Source: Saliterribacillus persicus (GTDB taxonomy: Bacteria; Bacillota; Bacilli; Bacillales; Amphibacillaceae). Taken from it: DNA of 64,000 nt. Below the pieces are notes generated by a model. That model had not been told where the DNA came from. It was given only the letters and a program-made list of their open reading frames with translations, and did not search any database. Position 1 is the first letter of the stretch, and every line of letters starts with the position of its first letter. This document shows, in pieces, positions 52,555 through 60,893 of the stretch. A program made the position numbers and the translations under genes. The stretch lies in NCBI RefSeq assembly GCF_003337485.1, contig NZ_QPJJ01000005.1, forward strand, positions 167,872 through 231,871, in the 5' to 3' direction.

Positions 52555-53519
52555 CAAACTGTGTTTCGTATTATCAGTTTTAGTTTCATTTCTTTATGGC
52601 TATTTTCACCATTAACTTTTACAAGCTCAAAAAGCTTCTTTCCCATTTCTACTAATGGAATTTCTAACGTAGTTATATGTAACATTTTTGCGATAGCTTG
52701 ATTATCAAATCCAATAATTGCTAGCTCCTCTGGAATTTGAAAGCCCTTCTCCCTCGCTGATGTTACAATCCCTGCCGCCACCGTATCACTCGTAACTAAA
52801 AGAGCAGTAGGTTTGTTTTTCAATCTTAGCAATTGATTAACAATTTTAGCTCCATCTTCTAATTGAAAATTATCAAAGAAAACCAAACGATCATCTTTTT
52901 CTAGTTCTTTTAAAGCAAGGAAATCCGCATAAGCTCGAGCTCTTGTCTCACTATTTGCTCCTCTTTGTCTCCCAATACAGTATCCGATTTTACTGTGTCC
53001 TTTTTCGTATAAAAAATCGAGAGCTTGCATAAAGCCCTTGTAATGATCAACATAAACAGAAGACACAAATTTTTTACTACTTGCATCCTCTCCAACTACG
53101 ATTGGCCCATATTTCACATAACATTCGATTATATCCCATTCAGCTATTCGAGAACAAATAATGAGTCCATCAATTTGCTTATAACGGAGCATCTCTAAAG
53201 CCTCTATTTCACGTTCTTTTTCATAATTGGTCTGAATAAGTACCAATTTATAATTAGCAGCCACTGCAGCCTTAGCTATACCTTCCATCAATAAAGCAAA
53301 ATAAGAATGATTGGTAAAAGGAATAACGACACCAATTAATTGTGTAGAGCCCTTACTAAGATTAACAGCATTTATATTCTGTTGATAATTTAATTGCTCT
53401 ATTACCTCTTCTACAACTAATCGCTTCTCTTTCGAAACATACGGATGATTATTAAGCACACGAGAAACAGTCGTCACCGATACCCCCGCTTTTTTAGCAA
53501 TATCTCGTATTGTCGGCAT
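52554..53519 (-). CDS. LacI-family transcriptional regulator
   Basis: 321 residues. N-terminal HTH TIRDIAKKAGVSVTTVSRVLN with the hinge NAVNLSKGSTQLIG, then a periplasmic-binding-protein-like effector domain (about 60-321) with LLVTSDTVAAGIV and IIGFDN. Effector probably a sugar, but no transporter or enzyme adjoins it. The only divergent gene is a 57-codon membrane peptide, whose promoter contains a perfect LacI-type operator. AAAAGGATG precedes the ATG. Confidence 0.93.
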   Translation of the reverse strand: MPTIRDIAKKAGVSVTTVSRVLNNHPYVSKEKRLVVEEVIEQLNYQQNINAVNLSKGSTQLIGVVIPFTNHSYFALLMEGIAKAAVAANYKLVLIQTNYEKEREIEALEMLRYKQIDGLIICSRIAEWDIIECYVKYGPIVVGEDASSKKFVSSVYVDHYKGFMQALDFLYEKGHSKIGYCIGRQRGANSETRARAYADFLALKELEKDDRLVFFDNFQLEDGAKIVNQLLRLKNKPTALLVTSDTVAAGIVTSAREKGFQIPEELAIIGFDNQAIAKMLHITTLEIPLVEMGKKLFELVKVNGENSHKEMKLKLIIRNTV

Positions 53520-53547
53520 ATTTTTTCATCCTTTTTCTTAATTTCAT

Positions 53548-53576
53548 TTGCTCTGAAACGCGTTTCATCATATATA
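53548..53576 (+). promoter_or_regulatory. Promoter of the small membrane gene with LacI-type operator in the spacer
   Basis: TTGCTC (53548-53553), 17 bp, TATATA (53571-53576). The spacer starts with the perfect palindrome TGAAACGCGTTTCA (53554-53567), the GAAACGNNTTTC-like core bound by LacI-family repressors. It is also 35 bp from the regulator start, so one bound dimer could control both genes. Confidence 0.75.
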
Positions 53577-53603
53577 CTTATTTAAACAAAGGAGGTAGTG
53601 GAG

Positions 53604-53777
53604 ATGGACATACTATTCGGCTTCTTTTCCATTCTTTTTCTAGCAGGTATAACGCTAATACTTGTTCCTTTTTATTTAGGGAAAAAGGATACTGCTAGAT
53701 TAAACGGTTTTACTGGTTATTTGAATGAAGTCTATCAGACGAATCTAGTTCTCCGTAGTAAATTCACTAAACGATAG
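53604..53777 (+). CDS. 57-residue single-helix membrane peptide, LacI-controlled
   Basis: ATG at 53604 behind AAAGGAGG at good spacing, TAG at 53775-53777. The peptide starts MDILFGFFSILFLAGITLILV (one membrane helix, about 3-25), then a short basic region (GKKDTARLNGF) and a polar C-terminus ending SKFTKR. A strong ribosome binding site, a dedicated promoter with operator, and a terminator-like hairpin after it argue that it is a real gene. No homologue comes to mind. Confidence 0.65.
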   Translation: MDILFGFFSILFLAGITLILVPFYLGKKDTARLNGFTGYLNEVYQTNLVLRSKFTKR

Positions 53778-53839
53778 TCAACTACCCTCTTGTTTAATGG
53801 CGTTACGCATCCATTGAGATGTGGCGTGACATGCTAATG

Positions 53840-53869
53840 TCGATCACTCTAGAAAATTAGAGTGATCGA
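53840..53869 (+). terminator. Terminator between the 57-codon gene and the DUF817 gene
   Basis: TCGATCACTCTA and TAGAGTGATCGA form a perfect 12-bp stem with a 6-nt loop. TTTTAG follows on the plus strand. Convergent genes end on both sides (53777 and 53876). Confidence 0.75.
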
Positions 53870-53875
53870 TTTTAG

Positions 53876-54637
53876 TTAGTGGACAATACGTTTTTGTTTC
53901 ACATGTTTTAACATGGCCACAATCAAAAAGCTTACAATAACTAAAAGTAACCATGAACTAATCTTACTGAAATGCACAAGTTGCCACTCTGTTTCTTGAT
54001 TGGGATATTGCCACCCACCAAAATAAGTTACAATATTCTCAGCGATCCAAATGAAAAATCCGATTAAAGCAAACGAAATGGCTAAAGGCATTCTGAAAGT
54101 TTTAGCATTTACAGTGAAATAAACAAACGTGCGCACAAAAATCAGCACGGTGAGTACCTTTAAAACCCATCTAATATCGTATATGTAATGATGTGTGAAA
54201 AAATTAAAGTAGATTGCTAAACTAAGGAACAAAACAGCCCACGTCGGTGGCCAGTTTGTCAAGGTTAATGAAAGTCTGCGCCAGGCCTGACACATATAAC
54301 TAGCAACACTTGCATACATAAAGCCACTATACAATGGTACACCTAAAATTTTCATAAAACCTTCCTCTGGATAACTCCATGACCCCATGTGTACTTTATA
54401 TATTTCAAGCATAAGACCAATCAAGTGGAATACAGCAATTACTTTTAGCTCATCCCAAGTTTCCATCTTCGTTAGTAGCATAACAATCTGTGTAATGACA
54501 CAAATAATTAAAATAAGATCATATCGAGGTATATATGGAATTTCTATTATTTTAGTTAATGCTAAGGAAAGAAATATAACTAAAGGAAAGACACAAGCCA
54601 TTGCTTGAGCTACTCCAAAATAGGCTAAAGATTTCAT
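53876..54637 (-). CDS. DUF817 membrane protein (YoaT-like)
   Basis: 253 residues with seven or eight hydrophobic segments. The centre has the DUF817 motif set: KVHMGSWSYPE, GFMYASVASYMCQAW and HHYIYDIRWVLK. B. subtilis YoaT belongs here; function unknown, proposed enzymatic from conserved polar residues within helices. It follows the SnoaL-like gene by 19 bp and probably belongs to the LLM-SnoaL-DUF817 operon. Confidence 0.88.
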   Translation of the reverse strand: MKSLAYFGVAQAMACVFPLVIFLSLALTKIIEIPYIPRYDLILIICVITQIVMLLTKMETWDELKVIAVFHLIGLMLEIYKVHMGSWSYPEEGFMKILGVPLYSGFMYASVASYMCQAWRRLSLTLTNWPPTWAVLFLSLAIYFNFFTHHYIYDIRWVLKVLTVLIFVRTFVYFTVNAKTFRMPLAISFALIGFFIWIAENIVTYFGGWQYPNQETEWQLVHFSKISSWLLLVIVSFLIVAMLKHVKQKRIVH

Positions 54638-54656
54638 TGTGCCCTCCTCATAACAT

Positions 54657-55016
54657 CTACAATTCTATTACGTAGCTTATAATCTCTTTAATTTTTCCGT
54701 TTTTGTGTTTATTCACTTTGTAAATATCACAAAAGCTATAATTTTTATGCTCTCCTGAGCTGGCTTCTACTTCTATCGTTCCATTTACGGCAGCTTCTTT
54801 TCCGTGTGTAATGATATGATTGATCACAAGATTAAAATGGTTTGTGTCATCCATATTTCCTAAAGTTTCTTTCAATGCTTCTTTTCCACTAATCGTACCA
54901 GTACCAACCATCTGCCAACTTACATCATCTGTTACACTTTCTAAAATAAAGGAAGCATTACCTTTCACAAATGCTTCGTTAAATTCCCTGCAAAAGATTT
55001 GAAAATTTGTTTCCAT
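54657..55016 (-). CDS. SnoaL/NTF2-like small protein
   Basis: 119 residues with the cone-shaped alpha+beta NTF2 pattern: N-terminal helices FCREFNEAFVKGN, then VSWQMVGTGTISGKEAL and a C-terminal beta sheet (NYSFCDIYKV). Members are small enzymes or binding proteins acting on polyketides, steroids or aldehydes. Ligand unknown. It lies 48 bp after the flavin oxidoreductase gene and 19 bp before DUF817, likely co-transcribed. Confidence 0.8.
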   Translation of the reverse strand: METNFQIFCREFNEAFVKGNASFILESVTDDVSWQMVGTGTISGKEALKETLGNMDDTNHFNLVINHIITHGKEAAVNGTIEVEASSGEHKNYSFCDIYKVNKHKNGKIKEIISYVIEL

Positions 55017-55064
55017 TTCTACCCTCTCCTTTTATTACTGTTAGTTACATCTAAGAACCTAGCA

Positions 55065-56096
55065 TTATTTTTTAAGTTTTTCTTTCACTTTGGGGGCTAC
55101 TTCTGTTGCTAATAGCTCCATGGTTTGAAAAATATTTTCTTTTGATTGTCCACCAATATCTACTTGTGCAACAAAACGGTCATGGCCAAATAATTCGTGC
55201 TGATAAAGAATTTTTTCAACAATTTGGTCTGGAGTCCCGACAAATAGAGACGATTCAGGACTTGTAATAAACTTCATATCGGTTCGTGAAACATTCATTT
55301 GTCCTCCCCCATTAATACTGGATAGGAATTTCCAATAATTTGCATAATGGGGATAAAATAATTGCTCAATCTCCGTTTTGGTTTCTCTAATAAAGGTATG
55401 TCCATTAAGGGAAATACGTTGGTCAGATGAGTTCCTAGCATCTTTAAAAGCACTTATTAATGCTTGATACCTTATTGTGACTCCACTAATTAACGCTACA
55501 GCAAGATGACATCCGTAATTACCCGCACGAATTGCACTTTCAATCGTTCCACCTACTCCAACCCACGTTGGTAACGTTTCTTGAATAGGTCTTGGAGAAA
55601 TCTCCGCATCTACTAAACTAGATCTGTACTTTCCATCCCATGTGATTTTCTCATTTTTAGTTAAGGCTAAAAAAAGCTCTAAATGCTCCTCAAAAAGACT
55701 ATCATAATCTCTCTCATCATATCCAAATAACGGAAATGATTCAACAAACGCACCTCTTCCAGCCGTGAATTCTGCTCGTCCATTCGATAGTAAATCTAAG
55801 GTAGCGAAATCCTCGAAGGCACGAACAGGATCCGTTGTATTTAATACGGTAGTCATAGCAGTTAAACGAATATTTTTCGTCGCTTGTGCAATGGCAGCGA
55901 GAACCATTTGAGGAGAAGATACTGCATAATCTAATCGATGGTGCTCCCCAACACCAAATATATCTAATCCTAATTCTTCAGCATATACACCCATCTCAAC
56001 AATTTCATCGATTCTTTCTTTATAACTAGGTATAGTTTTAGTCGATAAATTAGGTATTCTTTCTGTTAATGTAAAAATTCCAAATTCAAAACTCAT
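55065..56096 (-). CDS. LLM-class (luciferase-like) flavin-dependent oxidoreductase
   Basis: 343 residues from the ATG at 56096, with GGGGGATT before it and the family start MSFEFGIFTLTERI; the frame upstream of that is Cys-rich and unrelated. TIM-barrel features: VGEHHRLDYAVSSP, TTVLNTTDPVRAFEDFATLDLLSNGRAEFTAGRG (in short pieces TTVLNTTDPVR and NGRAEFTAGRG) and PTWVGVGGTIESA. Reduced flavin is expected from a partner reductase; the divergent azoreductase-like protein might supply it. Substrate unknown. Confidence 0.9.
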   Translation of the reverse strand: MSFEFGIFTLTERIPNLSTKTIPSYKERIDEIVEMGVYAEELGLDIFGVGEHHRLDYAVSSPQMVLAAIAQATKNIRLTAMTTVLNTTDPVRAFEDFATLDLLSNGRAEFTAGRGAFVESFPLFGYDERDYDSLFEEHLELFLALTKNEKITWDGKYRSSLVDAEISPRPIQETLPTWVGVGGTIESAIRAGNYGCHLAVALISGVTIRYQALISAFKDARNSSDQRISLNGHTFIRETKTEIEQLFYPHYANYWKFLSSINGGGQMNVSRTDMKFITSPESSLFVGTPDQIVEKILYQHELFGHDRFVAQVDIGGQSKENIFQTMELLATEVAPKVKEKLKK

Positions 56097-56126
56097 CGTA
56101 AAATCCCCCAAAATTAATGTTCTTTC

Positions 56127-56157
56127 ATTATAGCATGGACAAAAATTAGAATGACAA
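56127..56157 (-). promoter_or_regulatory. Promoter of the LLM operon
   Basis: Minus strand TTGTCA, 19 bp, TATAAT, about 30 bp ahead of the start. The wide spacing suggests a weak or activator-dependent promoter. Confidence 0.5.
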
Positions 56158-56213
56158 TCTAAAGTAATAGATGTTTGCTTTATCGTTGTCACAAAGAATT
56201 GACAATAAACTTA

Positions 56214-56242
56214 TTGATATAAAGTAATCTATATTGTATAAT
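56214..56242 (+). promoter_or_regulatory. Promoter of the azoreductase-like gene with direct repeats
   Basis: TTGATA (56214-56219), 17 bp, TATAAT (56237-56242). TAAAGTAAT lies in the spacer at 56220-56228 and again exactly 60 bp upstream at 56160-56168; TAAAGTAAC also lies at the YceI promoter. Confidence 0.65.
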
Positions 56243-56286
56243 AAGTTTGTGAATATAATCACATTTTATTCAGGAGGTACTTTAAA

Positions 56287-56907
56287 ATGACGAAATTATT
56301 AGTAGTACGTGCCCATCCCTTAACTGGTCGAAAATCTCGTTCCATGCAAGTAACAGATGCCTTTCTAACGTCTTATCGATTATCTAATCCTACTCACGTA
56401 ATCGAAGATATTAATGTTTATAATCAATATTTACCTGAAATAGATAAGGACCTATTAGAAGCATGGTCAATCTTACAAAACGGTGGGCGTTTTTATACAC
56501 TATCCGAACAACAACAAAGAAAAGTGACTGTATTTGATTCTTTTACTGATAGTTTTCTAGATCACGACAAAATTGTTATAACCAATCCTTTATGGAATCT
56601 CAGCATCCCAACCAAGTTAAAAGCATGGTTTGATGCCATAACTGTAGCTGGCAAAACATTTCAATATACAGATCATGGTTCTGTTGGCATGATTGAAGGT
56701 AAAAAAGCACTTCACATACAAGCAAATGGTGGCGTATACGGTGGAAAAGATCCTGCAAGTCAATATGTTAAAATGATGTTGAATTTTTTAGGCATTGAAG
56801 ATTGTGAACAGTTGTTTGTTGAAGGTATGAATCATCACCCTGAACAGGCAGAAGAAATTGTAGAAAAAGCAATGGAGAAAGCTACAGCACTAGGAAAAGT
56901 ATTTTAA
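56287..56907 (+). CDS. FMN-dependent NADH-azoreductase / quinone reductase (AzoR-like flavodoxin fold)
   Basis: 206 residues. Flavodoxin-like fold: VVRAHPLTGRKSRSM for phosphate binding of FMN, ITNPLWNLSIPTKLKAWFDA (the PMYNF..P..LK.W.D motif of AzoR) and HIQANGGVYGG. AzoR enzymes reduce azo compounds and quinones by two electrons and are induced by YodB-type regulators in Bacillus. CAGGAGG precedes the ATG. The divergent group encodes an LLM oxidoreductase that may need reduced flavin. Confidence 0.9.
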   Translation: MTKLLVVRAHPLTGRKSRSMQVTDAFLTSYRLSNPTHVIEDINVYNQYLPEIDKDLLEAWSILQNGGRFYTLSEQQQRKVTVFDSFTDSFLDHDKIVITNPLWNLSIPTKLKAWFDAITVAGKTFQYTDHGSVGMIEGKKALHIQANGGVYGGKDPASQYVKMMLNFLGIEDCEQLFVEGMNHHPEQAEEIVEKAMEKATALGKVF

Positions 56908-57027
56908 ATATATAATTTTATAAAACGGTGATAATATTTAACGGTTTCCTTTAAAGGTAAAAAAGGAATTATCGAGTCAATTCACTATAAATTTGATATC
57001 ATTCAAACAACATAATTTACACGAAAA

Positions 57028-57052
57028 AGGCTTAGAGAATTTCTCTAGGCCT
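57028..57052 (-). terminator. Terminator of the 91-residue membrane gene
   Basis: AGGCCTAGAG and CTCTAAGCCT form a 10-bp stem with one G-T pair and a 4-nt loop, with TTTTTCG on the minus strand. Confidence 0.65.
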
Positions 57053-57081
57053 GTTTCACTTCTCCGTTATTTGAATATCTG

Positions 57082-57357
57082 TTATGGCATAGAAGTTACT
57101 ATTAATTCGATAATGCCTGTTAAAATAAGCAAAAACACCATAAAGGAACTGGAATACAACATAAGTTTCTTCATAATAACTTCTTCTTTTATTTGCTTAT
57201 AAATGATAAACCCTAAGATTATCGAAATTAACCATATACTTACGCCTAAGATCGAAAATAAATATGATGAATTTGCTATCCAAAATACAGTTACAAGTAA
57301 ATAAAAAAGCATTAAAAACCAAGCTAGTCCCTTCAAATTATTTCTCCTCTTTTCCAT
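57082..57357 (-). CDS. Small three-helix membrane protein, unknown
   Basis: 91 residues. Three hydrophobic segments (about 10-27, 32-52, 66-87), basic N-terminus MEKRRNNLKG and a short cytosolic loop YKQIKEEVIMKK. GAGGAG-like sequence stands before the ATG (AAGAGGAGAAATAATTT region), and a terminator follows. I do not recognise the family. Confidence 0.55.
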   Translation of the reverse strand: MEKRRNNLKGLAWFLMLFYLLVTVFWIANSSYLFSILGVSIWLISIILGFIIYKQIKEEVIMKKLMLYSSSFMVFLLILTGIIELIVTSMP

Positions 57358-57689
57358 ATAGACTATATTCCGTCGTCAAAGATTAGTGGTCATGATGAGT
57401 ATTGAGTTTGCATGTGTTTTTAAAAAATATTAACACTCTACTATTTTAACATAATTTTACAATAAATCTTCAAAAAATTTGTAAAATCGGTTATTGAAAA
57501 TTACATTTATTTCCTAGGAAATAGTTTTGAAAATGAAATAAAAATCCATTTTTCTAAATCATTAACTTATTACTACACAAGTGTTAAGGAGATACTCAAT
57601 AATCAAGATAATATTATCGGAAAAAATTAATTAGCTTCATTAAGATTTGATTCAATATTAGTCATTTAAACTCTTATCTTTTTACTGGA
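57358..57689. other. AT-rich intergenic region with a 16-bp palindrome
   Basis: About 330 bp with no supported reading frame. TATTTCCTAGGAAATA (57508-57523) is a perfect 16-bp palindrome and could be an operator for the antiporter or for the membrane gene. Nothing else recognised. Confidence 0.4.
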
Positions 57690-57718
57690 TTGACTTATAA
57701 TTACCTAGTACATAGTAT
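57690..57718 (+). promoter_or_regulatory. Promoter of the CPA1 antiporter gene
   Basis: TTGACT, 17 bp, TAGTAT, followed by an untranslated leader of roughly 100 bases up to the AGGAGG before the ATG at 57825. The long leader leaves room for control, but I see no known riboswitch fold. Confidence 0.55.
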
Positions 57719-57824
57719 GACTGGATTATTATAGTATTTAAAAAATTTATAGTAATTTGAAGTGTTAGTTGTTCGTAAGAGGGTATAAAATAAGATAGAA
57801 CTTTAAAGCCCAGGAGGTTTTCAT

Positions 57825-59024
57825 ATGGGGATATCACAATTGATTTGGTTACTACTGATTGGTTATATCGTTTTTTCTATTGATAAAAAACAAGAGAATT
57901 TCCCAGTCCCTACTATTTTAGTTGGAATAGGTGTTGGGCTTGCTTTTCTTCCAATCTTTGATCAAATAAATGTCAGTGACAAAATGATTTACGAATATAT
58001 GTTGCCACCATTACTATTTATTTCTGCTTACCAATTTCCTATAGCTGCTTTTAGAAAAAATGCTAAAACCATTATTTTTTTAGCAACAATAGGATTAATT
58101 ACGACAGTGGCCATCTTAGGTGGATTCGTCTATCTATCGAGTTTTCTATTTACTCCAATATCTTTTCTAGCTGCTCTCGTATTAGCAAGCATGCTGACAC
58201 CAACCGATCCAGTTAGTGTTGTTTCGATTATGAAAAAATCGAGCGGTAATGAAAAGCAAGCACATATTGTTGAGGGAGAGTCAATGTTAAATGACGGCAC
58301 AAGTATTGTAATTTTCTCTGTTCTTGCTGGTATGTTAACAAACCAAGAAACATTTTCAGTTTTATCATTTTTTGGTGAGTTTTTCTATGTCTCCCTTGGA
58401 GGAATTTTAGTCGGCATTTTATTAGGATTTATTACAAGTAAAATTGTGCACTATTCTCACAATAGAGAATATCAAGTAATGCTCAGTGTCATAGTTGCAT
58501 ATGGGTCTTTTATGTTAGCAGAGCATTTTCACGTTTCTGGTGTTTTAGCTACTGTTTCTGTTGGATTAATGTTGTCGTTTGAACATGGTAGAGCTATTAA
58601 AGAGGATCATTTCAGAGATTCATTAGATGGATTCTGGGGCATTATTGAATTAAGTATTTTAGGCTTATTATTTTTATTAATAGGAATCGAAGCAAAAGAT
58701 TACTTATTCTTTAATGGATGGTTATTTGCATTTCTTATTTTCGCTTTTACTATTATCATTCGATTTGCTATTATTTTAGGAACCATGCATACCTTTTCCC
58801 ATGCATCAGCTAAAAGTAGCTGGAAAGAATCCGGTATATTAACCTGGGCAGGACTAAAAGGGTCCATGTCTATATTTCTTATTCTTTCTCTTCAGGTTAA
58901 AGAAAATGGAAATGAAGAAATTAGTTGGATCATTTCGGTAGCATTCGTAGTAGTATTGCTGTCTTTGTTTTTGCAAAGTCTGACACTATCACCACTTTCA
59001 AAATCCTTATTTCGAAACAAATAA
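57825..59024 (+). CDS. CPA1-family Na+(K+)/H+ antiporter, NhaP type
   Basis: 399 residues with about 12 hydrophobic segments. CPA1 ion-site motifs are intact: LTPTDPVSVV (TDP) and VEGESMLNDGTSIVIF (the ND pair), with an Arg in the TM11-like IIIRFAIILG. It exports Na+, Li+ or K+ in exchange for protons and should help with salt or alkali stress, in keeping with the BCCT carrier. No cytosolic regulatory tail. CAGGAGG precedes the ATG and a terminator follows. Confidence 0.9.
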   Translation: MGISQLIWLLLIGYIVFSIDKKQENFPVPTILVGIGVGLAFLPIFDQINVSDKMIYEYMLPPLLFISAYQFPIAAFRKNAKTIIFLATIGLITTVAILGGFVYLSSFLFTPISFLAALVLASMLTPTDPVSVVSIMKKSSGNEKQAHIVEGESMLNDGTSIVIFSVLAGMLTNQETFSVLSFFGEFFYVSLGGILVGILLGFITSKIVHYSHNREYQVMLSVIVAYGSFMLAEHFHVSGVLATVSVGLMLSFEHGRAIKEDHFRDSLDGFWGIIELSILGLLFLLIGIEAKDYLFFNGWLFAFLIFAFTIIIRFAIILGTMHTFSHASAKSSWKESGILTWAGLKGSMSIFLILSLQVKENGNEEISWIISVAFVVVLLSLFLQSLTLSPLSKSLFRNK

Positions 59025-59033
59025 AACTAGCTT

Positions 59034-59060
59034 AGGCATCAAAATTCTGTTTTGATGCCT
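59034..59060 (+). terminator. Terminator of the antiporter gene
   Basis: AGGCATCAAAA and TTTTGATGCCT form a perfect 11-bp stem with a 5-nt loop, then ATTTTATT. Confidence 0.85.
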
Positions 59061-59160
59061 ATTTTATTGATATTTAAAAAGTTAGAATTAATAGATGAAA
59101 CTTTTTAGATATTGTAGTAGAATAAGTTTTTACATTTGAAATGACATCGGAGGCTACTTT

Positions 59161-59931
59161 ATGAAAAGCACTATCTTCTATCTTTTCTTGATCTTTCTTG
59201 TTGGATGTGGAATACAAGATACTATTATAAATGAGGAAACAAATACCCAGAAAAATCAGGAAGAGTATACGGATAAGGAATTATCAATTCCAGAACAAAA
59301 TAATGCTGAAAATACTGATAAGAATACTATCTCCGCCATAGTAACTCGTGTAGTGGATGGCGATACTATAAAACTAGAGGTAGATGGACAAGAAGAAACT
59401 GCAAGATTGTTATTAGTTGATACACCTGAGACGAAGCATCCAGAATATCCTGTTCAGCCTTTAGGCGAAAAAGCTACCAATTTTGCAATAGATAAATTAG
59501 CTGGGAAAACAGTTGAGATAGAATACGATGGACCAAAAAGAGATAAATATGATCGTATTTTAGTTTACTTATGGGTTGATGGTGAAAATTTCAATGAAAT
59601 GTTACTAGAAGAAGGGCTTGCAAGATTTGCTTACGTATATGATCCTCCATATACTCATGAATTCAGTATGCGTCAAGCTGAAAAGAAGGCTAAGAATTCA
59701 GAAAAAGGAATATGGGGGATAGAAAATTATGTAACAGAAGATGGATTTAATCGTGTCACCAGAGAAGAACAACAAACAACGATTCAAAATGATAGCAAAT
59801 CGGATGAAAATGATATTTATTTTGAAAATTGCACGGCTGCACATGCTGCCAATGTGACTCCATTGTATAAAGGCGATCCAGGCTACGGAACTCATATGGA
59901 TGGAGATGGAGACGGAGTTGCCTGCGAGTAA
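59161..59931 (+). CDS. Secreted thermonuclease-like lipoprotein with Excalibur domain
   Basis: 256 residues. Lipoprotein signal with LVGCG at residue 14-18, an acidic linker (about 20-58), an SNase domain (about 59-195) and a C-terminal Excalibur Ca2+-binding motif (GDPGYGTHMDGDGDGVACE, with paired Cys). The catalytic set of staphylococcal nuclease is present: Arg in ARLLLVDTPE, Glu in DTPET, Arg in KYDRILVYLW. Degrades extracellular DNA and RNA for nutrition or biofilm control. CGGAGG stands upstream. Confidence 0.92.
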   Translation: MKSTIFYLFLIFLVGCGIQDTIINEETNTQKNQEEYTDKELSIPEQNNAENTDKNTISAIVTRVVDGDTIKLEVDGQEETARLLLVDTPETKHPEYPVQPLGEKATNFAIDKLAGKTVEIEYDGPKRDKYDRILVYLWVDGENFNEMLLEEGLARFAYVYDPPYTHEFSMRQAEKKAKNSEKGIWGIENYVTEDGFNRVTREEQQTTIQNDSKSDENDIYFENCTAAHAANVTPLYKGDPGYGTHMDGDGDGVACE

Positions 59932-59934
59932 GAG

Positions 59935-59965
59935 AAAGACAATCGATAATAAAAACGATTGTCTT
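59935..59965 (+). terminator. Terminator of the nuclease gene
   Basis: AAAGACAATCG and CGATTGTCTTT form a perfect 11-bp stem followed by TTTTTTG. Confidence 0.88.
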
Positions 59966-60128
59966 TTTTGGTATGATATAAGAACTTAAATTCAGACTAT
60001 GTAGAGCGTTTATTTCTTCGGTTAAGTACTGTAATACTGTCAATTCCCTCAAAAAATATTAGTTAATTCACTATCAGCAAAACACCATTTAGCTTCCTGC
60101 AGTTCCTGGCACTTTGAGATTTATGAAT

Positions 60129-60893
60129 TTAAATCCCAAAAAAAGCCCGTGTGTTTCTTACTAACGTCTTGTCTATTTCTACCACATCAAGATTTTTTAT
60201 TTCAGCGATCTTTGAAATAGAATGGAGCATCATATCAGGGTGTGTCATTTTATTTTTAAAGGGTCCATCAAAATTCCAAGGACCATCTGTTTCAATCATC
60301 ATCTTATCGATAGGATACGTTTTGATCAAATCTTGTATTTCCTTTTCATACACGCAATCTGGTGTAATAGATATCATATAGCCGTTCTTAATCATACGGG
60401 AAATAGTATAGTTATCCCCTTTAAACCAGTGAAAATGCGCCTTTTTTACATCATACGCTTCTAAAAGATCACAAACTATTGGCGCATCAGTGTATATCGC
60501 ATGTAGTACTACCGGTAGATCTAGCTCTTTGCTTAGTTGGATGAAACGCTCTAAAACGGATATGTACGAGCGTAAGCAAATACTTTTATTATCGAGCCAA
60601 CGATAATAAGGTAATCCTACCTCCCCTATCGCAACAATTTTTTCTTTGTTTTTTCGAATCAGATTTTCAATTGCTTGAAATTCAACTTCACTTAAGAGTG
60701 CTTGTTCAGGATGCCAACCGAGTGCTACATAAAGATTATCATGCTCTTCATTTAATTGTAGCAATTGATGACAGGATGCAAGATTACTAGCAACTGAAAT
60801 AGCGCCTGTTAATTCTTTTTTGTCGATATCTGCTAAAATCTTCCTTCGATCACTTTCACTGTACCAATCTAAGTGGATATGCGCATCAATCAC
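60129..60893 (-). CDS. TatD-family metal-dependent hydrolase in a thiamine-precursor transport operon
   Basis: 254 residues, TIM-barrel amidohydrolase of the TatD type. All metal ligands are there: DAHIHLDW (HxH), AIGEVGL (Glu), PVVLHAI (His), KAHFHWF (His) and METDGPW (Asp). TatD proteins act as DNases or other hydrolases. It overlaps the ABC ATPase gene by four bases (ATGA), the last member of a ThiXYZ-like operon. The standard operon encodes YlmB, a deformylase for imported formylaminopyrimidine; this protein stands in that position and may do a comparable hydrolysis (inference). Confidence 0.85.
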   Translation of the reverse strand: MIDAHIHLDWYSESDRRKILADIDKKELTGAISVASNLASCHQLLQLNEEHDNLYVALGWHPEQALLSEVEFQAIENLIRKNKEKIVAIGEVGLPYYRWLDNKSICLRSYISVLERFIQLSKELDLPVVLHAIYTDAPIVCDLLEAYDVKKAHFHWFKGDNYTISRMIKNGYMISITPDCVYEKEIQDLIKTYPIDKMMIETDGPWNFDGPFKNKMTHPDMMLHSISKIAEIKNLDVVEIDKTLVRNTRAFFGI

